64,000 nt of DNA, taken from contig RCAB01000094.1 of NCBI GenBank assembly GCA_003640385.1, positions 113,877-177,876 of the forward strand, written 5' to 3'. The position numbers and the translations under genes are program-made. This DNA is from Setaria digitata. Lineage: Eukaryota > Nematoda > Chromadorea > Rhabditida > Setariidae. The notes under the pieces are model-generated. The model saw only the letters and a list, made by a program, of their open reading frames with translations, was not told where the DNA came from and made no database searches. Of the stretch, positions 37,943 through 50,992 are shown one piece after another (positions within the stretch are counted from its first letter, which is position 1; the number at the start of each line of letters is the position of its first letter).

Positions 37943-38982
37943 TGCCTTTTGCGAAAGGGTACAACGACCTATCGCTTAATCGCGATTTACGATCTGTAAT
38001 ATCACTGGCAACTCATCAGTACGCAAAACATCATCATTATCATCATCATCATCATCATTATCATGATTATCATTTTGATTGATCTGTGCCTCTTTTCCTC
38101 CCCTCATTCCATCATGTCAACTTCATTAGCCGTTTTTACAGTTAAACTTGAAGAAATGATAAGATAAGATGCAAAACGAAAAAGAAAACTTGAAATGATA
38201 AGCTGATATGCTGTGTTATATCTGTGCAAATTAATTTCATTTGCTCAGGATCATTTTTGTTTCATTATTTTAATCTTTATTTACTCTACTCTTCTCTTAA
38301 ATGCAAAAAGAAAAGAAAAAAAAAATAATCAATTTCAAACCAGTAAATCATCGAATAATTTAACTGAGAAGAAAAGACTTCATATTTGTTGAATAAACAA
38401 ATTATTTGTGATAAACTATGCCAACTTTTTTTTTTTTTTGTAATTCAAGAGGAAGAAATATTTGAGGGCTTTTTTAACCAATAATCATAAAAGGTCAGTT
38501 TTAGATTTTATTCATACTTCTGACAAGACTATAGATATGGCAGAAGTTTATGCTCCATCAATTAAGTTAACTAATGAACAAATGAATTCATTGGCATGAA
38601 TTAATTAAGGTGCAGAAAATAATAACAGGAATTAATTAAATCGTTAGATCAGGTAACAAGTTGTCGAAAAATTTTTCGATCAAAATTTAGAATAGAATTA
38701 ATAACAACCATCAAAAATGTAAATCTCGAAATAATTTCCGATATCGCGCATTCTATATGTTTTGACAGTCATGATATGCATTTGTTAAAATCTACCAAAC
38801 TTTGTAATAATTCAAATTCAAATTTTTAAAACATATAATTAATGATTTGCTAGTGTGATATATTACGAAAAAAGATAAGTGATTCCAAAGAGGAAAATGT
38901 TACAAATAAAATGGAAAGAAATTATTATTAAAGAAAAAATAATAAAATAAATTCTATTACCGTAAGAAATAATCATTTTTTT

Positions 38983-39012
38983 TTTTCTTTCTTTCTTTCT
39001 TTCTTTCTTTTT
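38983..39012. repeat. (TTTC)n microsatellite
   Basis: About seven TTTC units that run into TTTTTAG and so look like a splice acceptor. No following exon is recognised. Confidence 0.9.
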
Positions 39013-39662
39013 AGGTAATAAATAGTAATAGACTTTGCTTGGAAGCAGCTAAAAAGGGCCACAATTTATTGGCGTCACATAATGGACAGCGAATAAATCA
39101 AATGTAATGAGCCAGAAGAATTGATAGCAAACAATGTGTTCCGCTACTACGCATTACGGTTGTGGCTGTTTCAGTTCATAATATTACGGTGCTTTGATTC
39201 GTTGACAAAAGAAATGACAAATTTTTCTTTTCAATTATTTTCAAATTAAATATTTTAGTTTTAATTAATTTTATGAAAGAAAAAAAAAAATTGATTGCAG
39301 TGTAATTGAATAATTTTATATTCAACATACACATACGAACAGATATGCAAAACGGTGTCGTATACGGATGATAAAAAGAAAAAAAAATAATGTTTTAATG
39401 TTTTTCATAATTAATCGTAAACAATTATAGAATATAAATTTAGACTTTTCTTTTTGTTGCTCTTACACATATTCTATGTTGTAGAAGTATAATATTGTAG
39501 GATCAATTAAATAAACTAGCAATAATTTATCTCAATGTTTAATAATAAAAATTTAAATAAATTTCAATTATTAAACATTAAGATAAATTATTGTTAATAA
39601 GTTGACATTGTTGCATCAATCATTGTCTTCTTTTGCTGTTTTTTCTTTTCCTTTCCTTTCTA

Positions 39663-39665
<3 letters not shown>

Positions 39666-39703
<38 letters not shown>

Positions 39704-39704
39704 N
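39666..39704. repeat. Poly(T) tract ending at an ambiguous base
   Basis: About 36 T followed by AAN. The N at 39704 suggests uncertain assembly or base calling. Confidence 0.95.
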
Positions 39705-40621
39705 ATATAATATTTTATTCAGTGAAATTTTGTCAAAGTTGAATTGGAAATTTTACACCAATTCATCGTCTAGCAATTTAGTTAAAAAGTTATATTATTT
39801 AAGAGTAATTAAGAAATTTGATATTATTAATGTTCTAATTGATAGTAAAATTTCCTGACTTCAAATATGTTTATATGTTCAAAATTGGCAAAAAAAAAAA
39901 AAAAAAAAAAAGACAAAATATAATGAAATAGGGAAGCGAAAAATGCTAAAGACTGAAAAATGACCAGCACAAACATTTGGCTAGTTAGTAAAATATAACG
40001 ATAAAATGAAAGAAAAGACAGATCTAAAAGTCTTTTATTTGGGGGAAAAAAAAAAATTGCAGAAATGAAAAGAATTTAGTTCAACATGTGATTTTTCGCA
40101 TCAATTTAAAATGCAATATTGTATATATTAATAAATATTCAATTTACTTTAATTTATTGGCTTTCGAAAATTTCAATTACTACTTTTTTTTTTTTTAATG
40201 AAATAAAAGTTGGAAATTTGTTTTTAATGTGATTTTTTTTTTTTTTTTTTGACGATATGCAAATTTAAACAGCAATTTATCAAAAATTCTAACACAGTTT
40301 TTGGAAAGTAATGTGAATTTTAAATTACAATCAAATGATGTTATCACTAAAAGTGGAATTTCAGAATTTTGGCCACCAAACTTTCGAAAAGTGCTCATTT
40401 TTTTCCAAAATTATCAAATTATTTAATAACATAAAACTGAACAACAATCGGATAAGGTACGCAGATTATTCTATTTCATTCATTAATTTTTTGTTCTTGA
40501 ATAAATATTTTTTTCCCACCTCCCTCCCTCTCTCTCTCAAAAAAAAAAAAAAAAAGTGAAAAGAAAAAGCATAAAATAAAAGAGCGTAACTTCTACTGGA
40601 AATCCTTGCTGTACAAATCTT

Positions 40622-40654
<33 letters not shown>
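40622..40654. repeat. Poly(T) tract
   Basis: About 33 consecutive T. It creates a false Lys-rich minus-strand frame. Confidence 0.97.
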
Positions 40655-40659
<5 letters not shown>

Positions 40660-41708
40660 GATTGAAAAATATTAAATTTCTATCAATAGATTTATGACAG
40701 AAGCATGAATTCAGTGCTGGTTGAATGCTAAATGTAGACAATTCTTAAGATTGCAGCAAAATTTTGAGAAATAAACATTAATTAAAATTCTACTTGAGGG
40801 GATGGAAAAAAAAAAGGAAGAAAAAAGTTGGAGCCGCAATAAAAATATTAAATTAGAAATCTGATCAGCAGCTATTTTCTATTATTTTATTTTTTCGTTT
40901 TTGTTTTAAGCATGAGTCCAAAATTTTGATTTTCTCAAACTTGTTAGCATCTGATATCTTCATTTGTACTGAAAAAGAAAAAGTTTCATTTTTATTGAAA
41001 AGACGAATTTTCTGTTTGCATGAAATGGGAATTTTTCCAGTAAATGAGCAGTGTTGTTTTTTGGCACTTCATTTGCCCTTTCAAAATTTGTTCTTTGCTG
41101 TGGTAATGTGCAAGTAAATATGAAAATTTTGTGAAATTATAAATAGGTTAAAAATTTTTTATCGATCAATAAATGTGGAAAATTTCACATCCCGTATTAA
41201 TATATATATATATCATAATACTAAAAAAATGAAAAAAATCACTGATAAATTTCCATGCTGCATTTATTTAAACTTAAGTTCTTTTTTTTTTTTGTATAGA
41301 TCGAAAAAATGAAAAATTTAACAAAAAACTTGTTCAGAAAGAAAAGCAGCATTCAATTCGTCCATTTTGTTCATTGATACAATTTTCTCCGTTTCAAAGA
41401 AGATGAGGACAAGTGGAAGCAAATAAAAAGATTAACTTCCAAGTTGGCCATTCAAAAAAATTAGGATCCAATTTAAAAAAAAAAAAAAAAAAAGGAGAAA
41501 AAAAGCTTCCACTTTCAAGAACAAAAATTGGGACATTTATTTTGGTTTCTCATCAATGAAATTAACTTTATTTTGTCACATTGAAGCAAAAAGAAAGTAG
41601 ATATTTGTAAGTAACAATATATGTTGCAAACAGAAATTTGCCTTTTTTTATTTACAAATTTCTTTTGAAAATCAGTGAGACTGATTATAATTTAAAATGA
41701 GTTCTGGG

Positions 41709-41713
<5 letters not shown>

Positions 41714-41744
<31 letters not shown>

Positions 41745-41780
41745 AAAAAAAACAAAAAAAAAAAGANAAAAAGAAACAAA
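41714..41780. repeat. Poly(A) tract with an N
   Basis: A long A run with scattered G and C and an ambiguous base at 41767. Confidence 0.95.
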
Positions 41781-41921
41781 CAAACACAGAATATTTCGAT
41801 CGGTTAGCTAAGTTTCGCTCGTGTTCTTATTCCTTTTTTTTCAGATTAAAATTTTAAAATTAAAATGCAACAGTGATAACGATGATAATGGTGATTATGT
41901 ATGTATGCATGTGTCTGTATG

Positions 41922-41925
<4 letters not shown>

Positions 41926-41964
<39 letters not shown>
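41926..41964. repeat. (GT)n microsatellite
   Basis: A pure GT array of about 38 bases preceded by ATGTATG variants. Confidence 0.97.
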
Positions 41965-41967
<3 letters not shown>

Positions 41968-42760
41968 AATTTACCGTTAATTAAAATAGGGAGGGAACTC
42001 GATATTTTCAGTATCGAGACAGAGGGCGGGCCTGATAACTAAGGCTTGGCTAAGAGGCCCAAAGCACTGGTCGAGAGCTTATTAGGCATCTATCGCCACA
42101 TATGCTTATTTCTACTAGGCCTATCTTCTCGAATCGCCAATGCCTACATGCCTGAATTTAACTTACCTCATATCTATTTGTTAATATTTTAGTCTTTTAT
42201 CATTTACACCAGAGTTTAAAGCATTTCTTCTTATATGGTACTATCTTTTTTTTTTTTCTCCCCTTCTTTCCCCTTTCATGAAGAAGCATTTAATTATTCG
42301 GTAATTTATCCTGCACTAATAAATAAATGCCACTCATTACATTTTCAATCTTTACCTTTTGTAATGTTCCCTTTCATTACCTCTTCCTTATTTTATGGCC
42401 TTGTCCTGGGCTTTTTTTTTTCTTTAGATTTAAAATTTCTATACAGCATTAACTTCCTTTTTTTCTTTCTTTTAATTCTTTAGCAATATATTCACTAAAA
42501 GTATTTATTTTTCTGTCCATCAATGATTTATGAATGATTAGAGTATGATAAATATAAGAATAATTTTAACAATTTGTACTAAATTATCGAAAAATTTTGT
42601 ACAAATAGACAGACTACCGTATTTTTCTTTCAATGGGCCCCTTTCATAAGTATACTGTTATATTGACATTTGTTATTATTTTTCTGGTAGATAGGTAGCA
42701 TGCATATGAGAGAAGGAAAAAAAAGCTCGTGTGGATACATAAATTTTTTTTTCTCGAAAA

Positions 42761-42768
<8 letters not shown>

Positions 42769-42809
<41 letters not shown>
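42769..42809. repeat. Poly(A) tract
   Basis: About 40 consecutive A in the gene desert. Confidence 0.97.
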
Positions 42810-42811
<2 letters not shown>

Positions 42812-42943
42812 AAAATAGACAGAGAATAGGGAAATAGGCGAAAAAGGCCAGGCCAAGCTTGAGAAACGATTGGCTGTTGTGAGGCCTAATGAAGAAAAGA
42901 AGTAGTTGGCCTGTGTTTAGCCGATTTCTCGATATATTTCAAA

Positions 42944-42988
<45 letters not shown>

Positions 42989-43020
42989 AAAAAGGNAAAA
43001 AAGAAAAAAAAAAAAAAGGA
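42944..43020. repeat. Poly(A) tract with an N
   Basis: About 43 A followed by A-rich sequence with an ambiguous base at 42996. The poly-Lys frame here is not a gene. Confidence 0.97.
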
Positions 43021-43438
43021 AAGAGGACCTATGATGTGTGGAAAAGTGTTAGGGTTAACAAATCACATCTAAAGCATAAAAGTTTTTCCCCCTTTTCCTT
43101 CCTCACCTAAAACGATCCTCCCTTTTTTGTTACCTATATGACGGAAAGGCATGCCACTGCAAGTGCTATTCTAGACGAAAGAATCTAATCACAAATTTCA
43201 TTACACATACACCTGTGCTAATCAACTCTTATCCATCATCTCCACCCTCTTCTACCTTACCTCTCTCCTTCCTCCTCTTCATTTCTCAAACTTATATTCT
43301 AATTTTTCAATGTACCATTTTCTACTTATTAAATCATCATTATAGCAGTACATGTAATTATTTTCATGAATATATAAATTTAAGTAAATAAATAAATAAA
43401 TCAATAAATTAAAAAAACAATATATATTTATTATCATT

Positions 43439-43462
43439 ATTATATATATATATATATATATA
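43439..43462. repeat. (TA)n microsatellite
   Basis: A short TA array followed about 20 bases later by a 100-base A/G-rich tract. Confidence 0.93.
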
Positions 43463-45129
43463 AATTGCTTTACTCTTAAAAAAAAAAAAAGAAAAAAGAA
43501 AAAAGAAAGAAAAGAAAAAAGAAAAAAAAAAAAAGAGAAAAAAAGAGAGAGAGAAAAAAAAAAAAAAGGAAAATTATGTTAACAAAAAACTTTTATACTG
43601 TTAATTAGCAAAGGTTACAAAGAAACGTTATTGGAAGCTAAAGGGAAAAAATAAAAAAGAAAAAAAAAAAAAGAGAGAAATCACCTTATTCTACCTCGTT
43701 TCCACTGATCAATGAAACGTTGCGGATCACGTTGCCTTGCGGAACGAAGAAATCAATGTCGTGAACTCCAAAAGTGGAGTCGTTGCCTTTTAACTATGAT
43801 TGGTATGCAGTTTTGTTTTTTTTTTTTTTTTTTTTTTTTTTTGTTTCAAATTTTTTTTCACTTACTTATTTATTACTTATGCTAGTTATCTCATTAGCAT
43901 TATTATTATGATTAGATAAATTAATGAGAAATAATTGCTACGGATTAATAAATTTCAGTTTAATTAGAAAAAAAAAAAAAAAAACGAAAAAGGAAGAAAT
44001 TTTTGCAAATATAATTATTGCATCAGTAAGCAGTAAGTTATAATTTAAGCTAAATTTTAATTATAAGATATTAGAATTATTATTTTACTTTTATTACAAT
44101 TCAGCTGGAGTGAAAAAGAAAAAATTTTGTTTATTGTATGAAAGTGGAAGAAACAGATTTTTTTTGCAATGATTGCTATTAACAGTTCTACATTATCAAA
44201 TGATTTAACTTGACTATTATTTCATAACATCATAAAATATTTTTATTAACTGTTGAAAGAGCATAAACTTTGTTTGATTAAAAGTGTATAGCAAATTTAA
44301 AATAACTGATTGCCGCATGCTGAGAAGTAATTTACTCAACAACTTAAAACAACCGGATCTTTATTTTTTTTAATTTGCAAGGAAATTAATTTTTTTTTTT
44401 TTAAATTGACCATATTTTTCAATCAAATTGTAATTCACCTGACAAACATTCATAGCATTCACTCTTATGCATTTCTTAATTTTAAAAATTTTTTCTCATC
44501 TTTCCTCTAATATTGTCGGTAAAACGAATATGCTGTTATTGTCATTTTTTAGCTAACTTTTCAAATAGTCTTATTTTGACTAAGCTGAAATTTTTAGAAA
44601 TGAATAGCAAATTTATTTCAAAATGCTTTCGCTTGATATTCTAAAAATTAAAAACTTCATTAGGAATTTCAATTCAGGTTAGTAAGATTTCTTCCAAATC
44701 ACAAATTATCCATTTTTATCAGTTTTGTTTTGTGAACATTTATTTAAAATAGCATAAAGTAGATAATTGTACAACTAAGGATTAATTACAATTAAAATAG
44801 TGATTATTAGTGAAAATTTTGAAGTAATCATCAGAAGTTTATTGTTAAGTTGCATTAGATTGCAAAACGCGACGAGTGTGCAAACTTGCCCTGTTTGTCA
44901 CCCTTATTTTGACCTGAAAAGGACAATTTTGTGGTCAAATTAAAAAATTGTTGCAATTTCGAAAGATCGTTTCTGACAGAAAAACGGAAAAAGGAAGAAG
45001 AAAAAAAAAAAAAGAATGAACCGAAAAGGAAACAAATAGATTTAATTTTTTTTTTTTATCGTTTGACCTTTTATAGTTGACAGAAATTTCCACCACTATT
45101 CACTAAAATGATAAAATTCCTCTATAACA

Positions 45130-45131
<2 letters not shown>

Positions 45132-45177
<46 letters not shown>
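45132..45177. repeat. (GA)n microsatellite
   Basis: A pure GA array of about 46 bases. Confidence 0.97.
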
Positions 45178-45179
<2 letters not shown>

Positions 45180-45463
45180 GAAAAAGTATGGGATGATAAG
45201 GATATCTTTTCCGTTTGCTATCACTGATAACAGTTCGAATTTTCTTTCTTTTCTTTTTGCCTTATTTATATTTATGCATTTTGAAGTGGTGAGAGGAAGG
45301 AAGTTGGAAGGTGATGATAGAGCTGTATTTTTGTTGTATAGCTTCGGGCATCAATGACGACGACGACAAATACGGCGGCTTTGGATGGATCATTAGCGTT
45401 CCATAGCAACCGCAATCCGCGGGGATATCGGCCCTCGTATAATTTGGTGGTGCACGAGCACAT

Positions 45464-45466
45464 GCA

Positions 45467-45520
<54 letters not shown>

Positions 45521-45625
45521 ACACACACACACATACACATACACACACGGACGTAGACGAATACATACACGCGGACTTTCACGGACATATAGACATACAC
45601 ACACACACACACACGCACGCACACA
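45464..45625. repeat. Compound (CA)n repeat
   Basis: A long CA array (45464-45547), a short unique spacer, then a second array (45594-45625) mixed with CACG. It produces His/Thr and Cys/Val frames on both strands that are not genes. Confidence 0.97.
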
Positions 45626-46924
45626 CACTACTTCATTAATTGGAACCGGCAAACAGGGATATATAACATAAAATTTCAAGCCAAGTAGTTCTTTAATGTC
45701 ACCCATATAAACAAATGTTCAACTTATTAACCTGCTAGCGATCCTCTCTTTCTTTCTCTTTTCAGGTTATCCAGTCATTTCCTTTTTCTTCTCCTTCTCT
45801 TTTCAGGTTACTCAATCATTTTTTTTTTTTTTTTGTTCCTTATACGTTTGTCAGTCAGTATACCTTAATGAAAATAATTTTGAAGTGGGAAAAAATGCTA
45901 AAATTTACAAATAGTTCATGTACGCAAACATATATTCCATTTGTAATTAATTAAAAGAAAAAAAAAAAAAAAAAAAAAAAAAAAGCAAAATATGCATTCA
46001 TATTATTTTTCTTTTCGGCACCTATCTCTATCACTTTTTGACAAATGTAATGGGCGAATAAGATTTATTTAATTTTATAAAAAATGAACATTATTCACCT
46101 CTATCTATATATTTCCATTTCAGTGGATGGATTATTAGCAAGTATTTTAATTCTCATAAATTTAGTAATTACATTGTTACTTAACAAAATAATAAGGTAA
46201 GAAAAGAGTAATTGGATTTTAGTTGCAATTTTTTCTTTTTCTTTTTTTTTTTTTTTTTGCAACTATGATATATGCATTCATAAATTTTTGTCTAGATCTG
46301 TAAAGAAAACTATTATACCAAAAAAAAAAAAAAAAAAAAAACGAAAAAAATTATAGCATTTGATGATATGTAGAAAACAGAAAAAGAAAAGAAATAAAAG
46401 GATGAAAAGAAAAAAAAAAAAAAAAAAAAAGAAGTGATTGTTATTTTATACAATCATGAAAAATGTAAATGAAACGATTGAAAGAATTTAGGGTAATGAG
46501 ATTTAGATGAAGTTAATCATACTTACAGTCCAAAAGCTTCTTACATCATTTCTAATCTATGCGCCCAATCTCTCATTATCATTGCTTTCATTAAAAAATA
46601 GTAGTGAAATATTATTTTATGAACATTATTTTCGAGAATGATAACCAATTTTTTTTTCTTTTGTTCAAAATTTTAGCATATTAATTATAAAACAACTTAT
46701 TTGAGACAATTCCCTTTAGTAATAAAGTGATGAAAAAAGAATATCAATCGATTCTCAGTGATAGCATGCAAGCGATATAATTTTCATATTAATTTTACTA
46801 AAGAAAAAAAAAAAAAAAAAAAAAAGTAGCAATTGATATTTGGATATTTCATCGTTTTTCATTTTTTAACATCAATTTTTCTTTTTTCTTTGAATTATTT
46901 TTTTTTCCTATCACTATTTTTAAT

Positions 46925-46926
<2 letters not shown>

Positions 46927-46964
<38 letters not shown>
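46927..46964. repeat. (TC)n microsatellite
   Basis: A pure TC array of about 38 bases. Confidence 0.97.
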
Positions 46965-46967
<3 letters not shown>

Positions 46968-49122
46968 GTAGTGATTTTAAAAATCATTGAATTAAAACTA
47001 CTAAATCTTATTGGAATCAATTACTGAGATTTAAAATGCATAAAAGCAAAATAACGAAATTCATTATATTCATTGTGTTAATTGTGTTAAGCAATAAATC
47101 TTAGGCAATTTGGTGCTTTTATTATAATTGAGGGAATAAATATAGGATCATTTATAATACAGTAATAATAAGAATTATATAAGCAAAATACTTTTTCTTT
47201 TTTTTTTTTAAAAAATTTTGAAGCCATACTGTATTATATTGTGAAAAGAAACCTTCCTGATAATTTTTAAATTTTTGAACTTTAAGTCCTTGAAAATTTT
47301 TGAAAATTTTGGATATTTTCGTTATCCATTAACTGACAAACTTGAAGTATTATAAAATTTTAGACATTTTTACTAGAGCAGGTTAGATAAAAATCAGTTG
47401 CTTTCATTTATTTTTTATTTTTTTTAGACTGTTAACACTCCGGCTAAAATTGCATTCCCTAAGTAATTGAGTTAACATTTAAGAAAATTTTCTGCATCCA
47501 TTCATTTTCATCAACATTGAATGTCGTACAAAAGTTCATCCAATTATTTGCTCGCTTAATAGATAAAAAAATACCTTGCACTAATTAGCGGCAACAATCT
47601 GACAGTCTTGATTAGATCGGAAAATCTAATAGAATTATACAAACTACTCTATGTGCTAGAAGTATAAATTTAAATTTATTTCACTGAAATTATACGGTTC
47701 TCATCTATAGGTCTATAGGATTGGCTAACAATGAGAGGAGATGGCAAATCGAGGTAAGATTTGGCTACATTGCGATAAAAATTTTCGAGAATTTGAGACT
47801 AAAAGTATGCATCTTAGTGGTGAAATGTCAACATCGAAAAATTTTAGACAACTGTTTTTGTGGAATTGATAATTAAAAAATTTGAAATAACCTTCATAGG
47901 CTTAAAACTTCTTTCTTAAGAAAATTAATAAATAATTTAAAAAAAAAAAAGGAAAAAAAACTATGTTCTCAAAGCTAAACATCTTTCAGAGAAGTAAGTA
48001 CCGTTAACTGGATAAAATCCTCCAAAAAATATATTCAGTTTAAGGTGTCTATTTCAAAAGGTTTGAAAAGAATTGTGAAACATTTTATGACTTGTGAAGG
48101 TTTAATTTCACATAAAATTAATTTAAATTTTCCTTAATTATTTATCACAAATTATATCTAATAGCATATTATTTGGATATGATGAACTATTTAAGATGAA
48201 TTATTATATTTCAATAACCAACCTTTTAGCTGCTATCTCATAGAAATTTCATTATTGTTAATCAATCAGCAATATTAGCGAAGGATTCTCGAGAATATTT
48301 TGATACTATTTGCTAAATATAATTGTAATACTGCTGAAAGAAATTTGAATTCATATTTACACCAAAACAATGTTGATTCAATTTTACTTTTTTTTTTTCC
48401 TCTCTCTCTCTCTTTTCTTTTTACAATTGGCAAATTTTTAAATTCTTCATAGAATCGGTTTTTTTTTTTTTTTTTTTTTTTTCTGCAATTATTGTATTGT
48501 TGTTTGGTTGCATTTCATATACTGAATCACTGCATACCATTCATGATTTCATCATCATTAACTTATCACTCCATTTAATTATAATCAGTGCCATATTATC
48601 ACAAGAGTTGCTTATCATAATATTCACAATTGTATGCAAAGGATATGTTGATGATTAATTTAGGAAGAATGACTGTGAGTAATTTAATTTTCTCCGGCTT
48701 TAAATTCTCGATCTTTCTTTTTTTTTTTTTTGTTTTTCCTATCAACAAATCAAATCAATCCCGATTAGTTAAGCGAGTGATAATTTGTGGAAGTGTTGAT
48801 GACCGTAATTTCATTATGGCTGAATGTGATTGCGCTTTTGCGATTTGAAAGACTGAATGAAATGTATCAATGGCAGGCACAGTGGTAATGAAGTTTTAGT
48901 GAATGTAAGTATTTAAGTGAAAATGGGAGGTGTAAAAGATTCAGGGAAGGTTTAGTTCATGTTAGGGATGGATGCTTTTGCTTTGCTTGGTCGAGTGGGT
49001 CCTCTTCGTTTTGAATGGAAAACGGATGGATTGGAAAAGGATAGTAGGGCGAGAATTATTAATCAGTAGTGTGAAAGCCGGAGGAGATGATAGAGGTAGA
49101 AAGGGTTTTAAAAAGGCCTAGC

Positions 49123-49144
49123 CCTCCCTTTAGTTCTAGGGAGG
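49123..49144 (+). other. Small GC-rich hairpin
   Basis: CCTCCCT and AGGGAGG form a perfect 7-bp stem around an 8-base loop, within the GC-richer block. It could be a terminator-like or regulatory structure, or chance. Confidence 0.4.
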
Positions 49145-50152
49145 TTAGTTTCTTGTCTTCTTTTGAGCTCAGCTTAGGCTTACTTCTCTCCCATCTAGCA
49201 GCATTGACGAATAATTAATTGGAGATATTAGAATCGAGAAGCAAAATGCTTTCCTGAAAATACTTCACCAGACTTTATCCAAAGTTGCTAAACACTGTGA
49301 TAAAACCTCTGTCAAGCATTTTTTTTTTTTTTTTTTTTCTTCTCTCTCCCTCCCTTTCTTTCTTGTTTCATTTTCGATGATTTTTCTCTTCCCTAAACAA
49401 AAATCTCTACATTTTCATTATGTTAAAAATTAGCCAAAACTCTTGCAAATGTTTGGCTCCCTTTCTTATAAATCCAGTTGTTAGACAAAAAGTTCGCTCC
49501 TTTTTATTTTATTTTATTTTAATTTTTTTTTTTTTTATCCCTACCCTTCTGAAATGAGATACACACTCTCTAATTTTCCATCCCTTTCCCACTTCATCCA
49601 ACTAATTTTGCAAATAATCCGACAAATCGACCAATAACCTATTTCTTTTCTCTGTTAAAAAAAAAAAAAAGAAGAAAAGAAAAGGAAGAAAAAAGAGGAG
49701 GAAATTTTTCGTTTTCTTTTTTTCTTCATAATTCACGAAAACGAAGTGGACTTATCGAAGAAAGTTGAAAATTTTTAGAGATTTTCCTATGTTTCTTCCA
49801 TCTTACTTGTTCCTATGAACAGAAACTTCGAAAGATACTGAAATAAAAGATGCAAACAGGTCGCAATATCAAAATTTCACTTCTAACATTGCTGAAAAAA
49901 AAAAAAAAATATTTGTCTCGATCATTTCACATCAACTGATCGATGCCTTTTTCTTGGCTTTATGATTCGACCATAGCATGATATCGGTTCCCTATTTTTC
50001 TTTTTTTTATTTTTTAATTTTTTATATTATTGATGAAACTCTGGCATATTCTTCTTTTTCTTTTTTTTGGTGTTTATGCCAAGTTTCGCCAAAAATGATC
50101 GTCAGGCACGGATATCGTGGCTATCGGATATAGCCATTCTTAAACTAAAAGC

Positions 50153-50335
50153 TCAAATCAATTAAATACCAATAAGATAAATGAGTCAAAATGGGCTTCT
50201 CGTTTTGTGGCCCTATCAGTCCAATGGTTAATTTTAATAATGTCCAAGTCTACTACTTGTCTCAAGCGTCCTCTTTGGATAAACTATCCATATATGTTCC
50301 TCTTTCAGCAACTCAAATTAATTAAGAATATTTAT
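50153..50335. repeat. Diverged repeat unit, copy 1
   Basis: Shares ordered blocks with 50993-51160: AATCAATTAAA, CAAAATG-GCT, TTGTGGCCCT-TC, ATTTTAAT, CTACTTCT-like and TCAAATTAATT. Same orientation, offset about 840 bases. It is not a simple repeat. Confidence 0.6.
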
Positions 50336-50992
50336 TTGAATGGACTGGTAGGAAAGTATTACTCATTAGGGAAAGTGTAGATATCAAAGTAGCAATATCA
50401 AAAGTCTCAATTTTTTTTTAAAAAAAAAAAAAAGTGTAGGATAGAAAAAGGAAAAAATAATTGAAAATTTTTGCAAATCACATCTGTAATTCCACTAAAA
50501 TGATTACAACGGCAAAGAAAATGGATAACAAATTGTTAGCAAAATGAAATCTTTGGTACACAGAACATCAAAAAGAAATTTTTAATCAGTGATATTATTT
50601 TTGAACAAAAAGAAACTTTTAATCTTGTGTAATAAAATGGGCAAAAAAAAAAAAAAGAGAAAGGTTTGACAAGAGGCAAAGGAAATTAAAGATCTAATGA
50701 AAAAATGTACAGCAATTCGAAATAAATTATAACTTTTAAACTACGAAAACTTGAATTTAAGTTGAAATATCGTAAAAAAAAAAAAAGGGACCACTGTACT
50801 GACATAACTTCAAGCACTAATTAGCTTAATGGAATTGCAGCTAAAGCTGATGAAACTAAAGTAAATGACTGTGATATTCTGGATGTGCATATTCATAGCT
50901 TATAACAATCATTCGACATTTATTTGGATCTTCAAGCATAGATATTCAGAATAATGAATATGACCCTGTCACTAATTAATCACAAAGACCTC

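Larger units (their letters stand above)
35421..49000. other. Gene-poor desert between the divergent MEIS and mbr-1 genes, part 1
   Basis: No confident coding exon. The DNA is AT-rich with GA, GT and CA arrays and many poly(A)/poly(T) runs. More complex blocks stand out at 36030-36135, 37900-38130, 39040-39190, 41995-42145, 43130-43260 and 45290-45460. They may be enhancers, promoters or non-coding exons. Open frames over simple repeats were ignored. Confidence 0.5.

Noticed and set aside
42889..43110. Poly-Lys open frame
   Set aside because: It is a translated poly(A) tract containing an ambiguous base.
45262..45706. Cys/Val-rich and His/Thr-rich frames up to 144 residues
   Set aside because: Most of each frame is the CA/GT microsatellite read in different phases.
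48630..48848. A 72-residue plus-strand frame as a possible mbr-1 first exon
   Set aside because: It is centred on a poly(T) run, lacks a suitable phase-1 donor and shows no LCOR/E93 N-terminal features.
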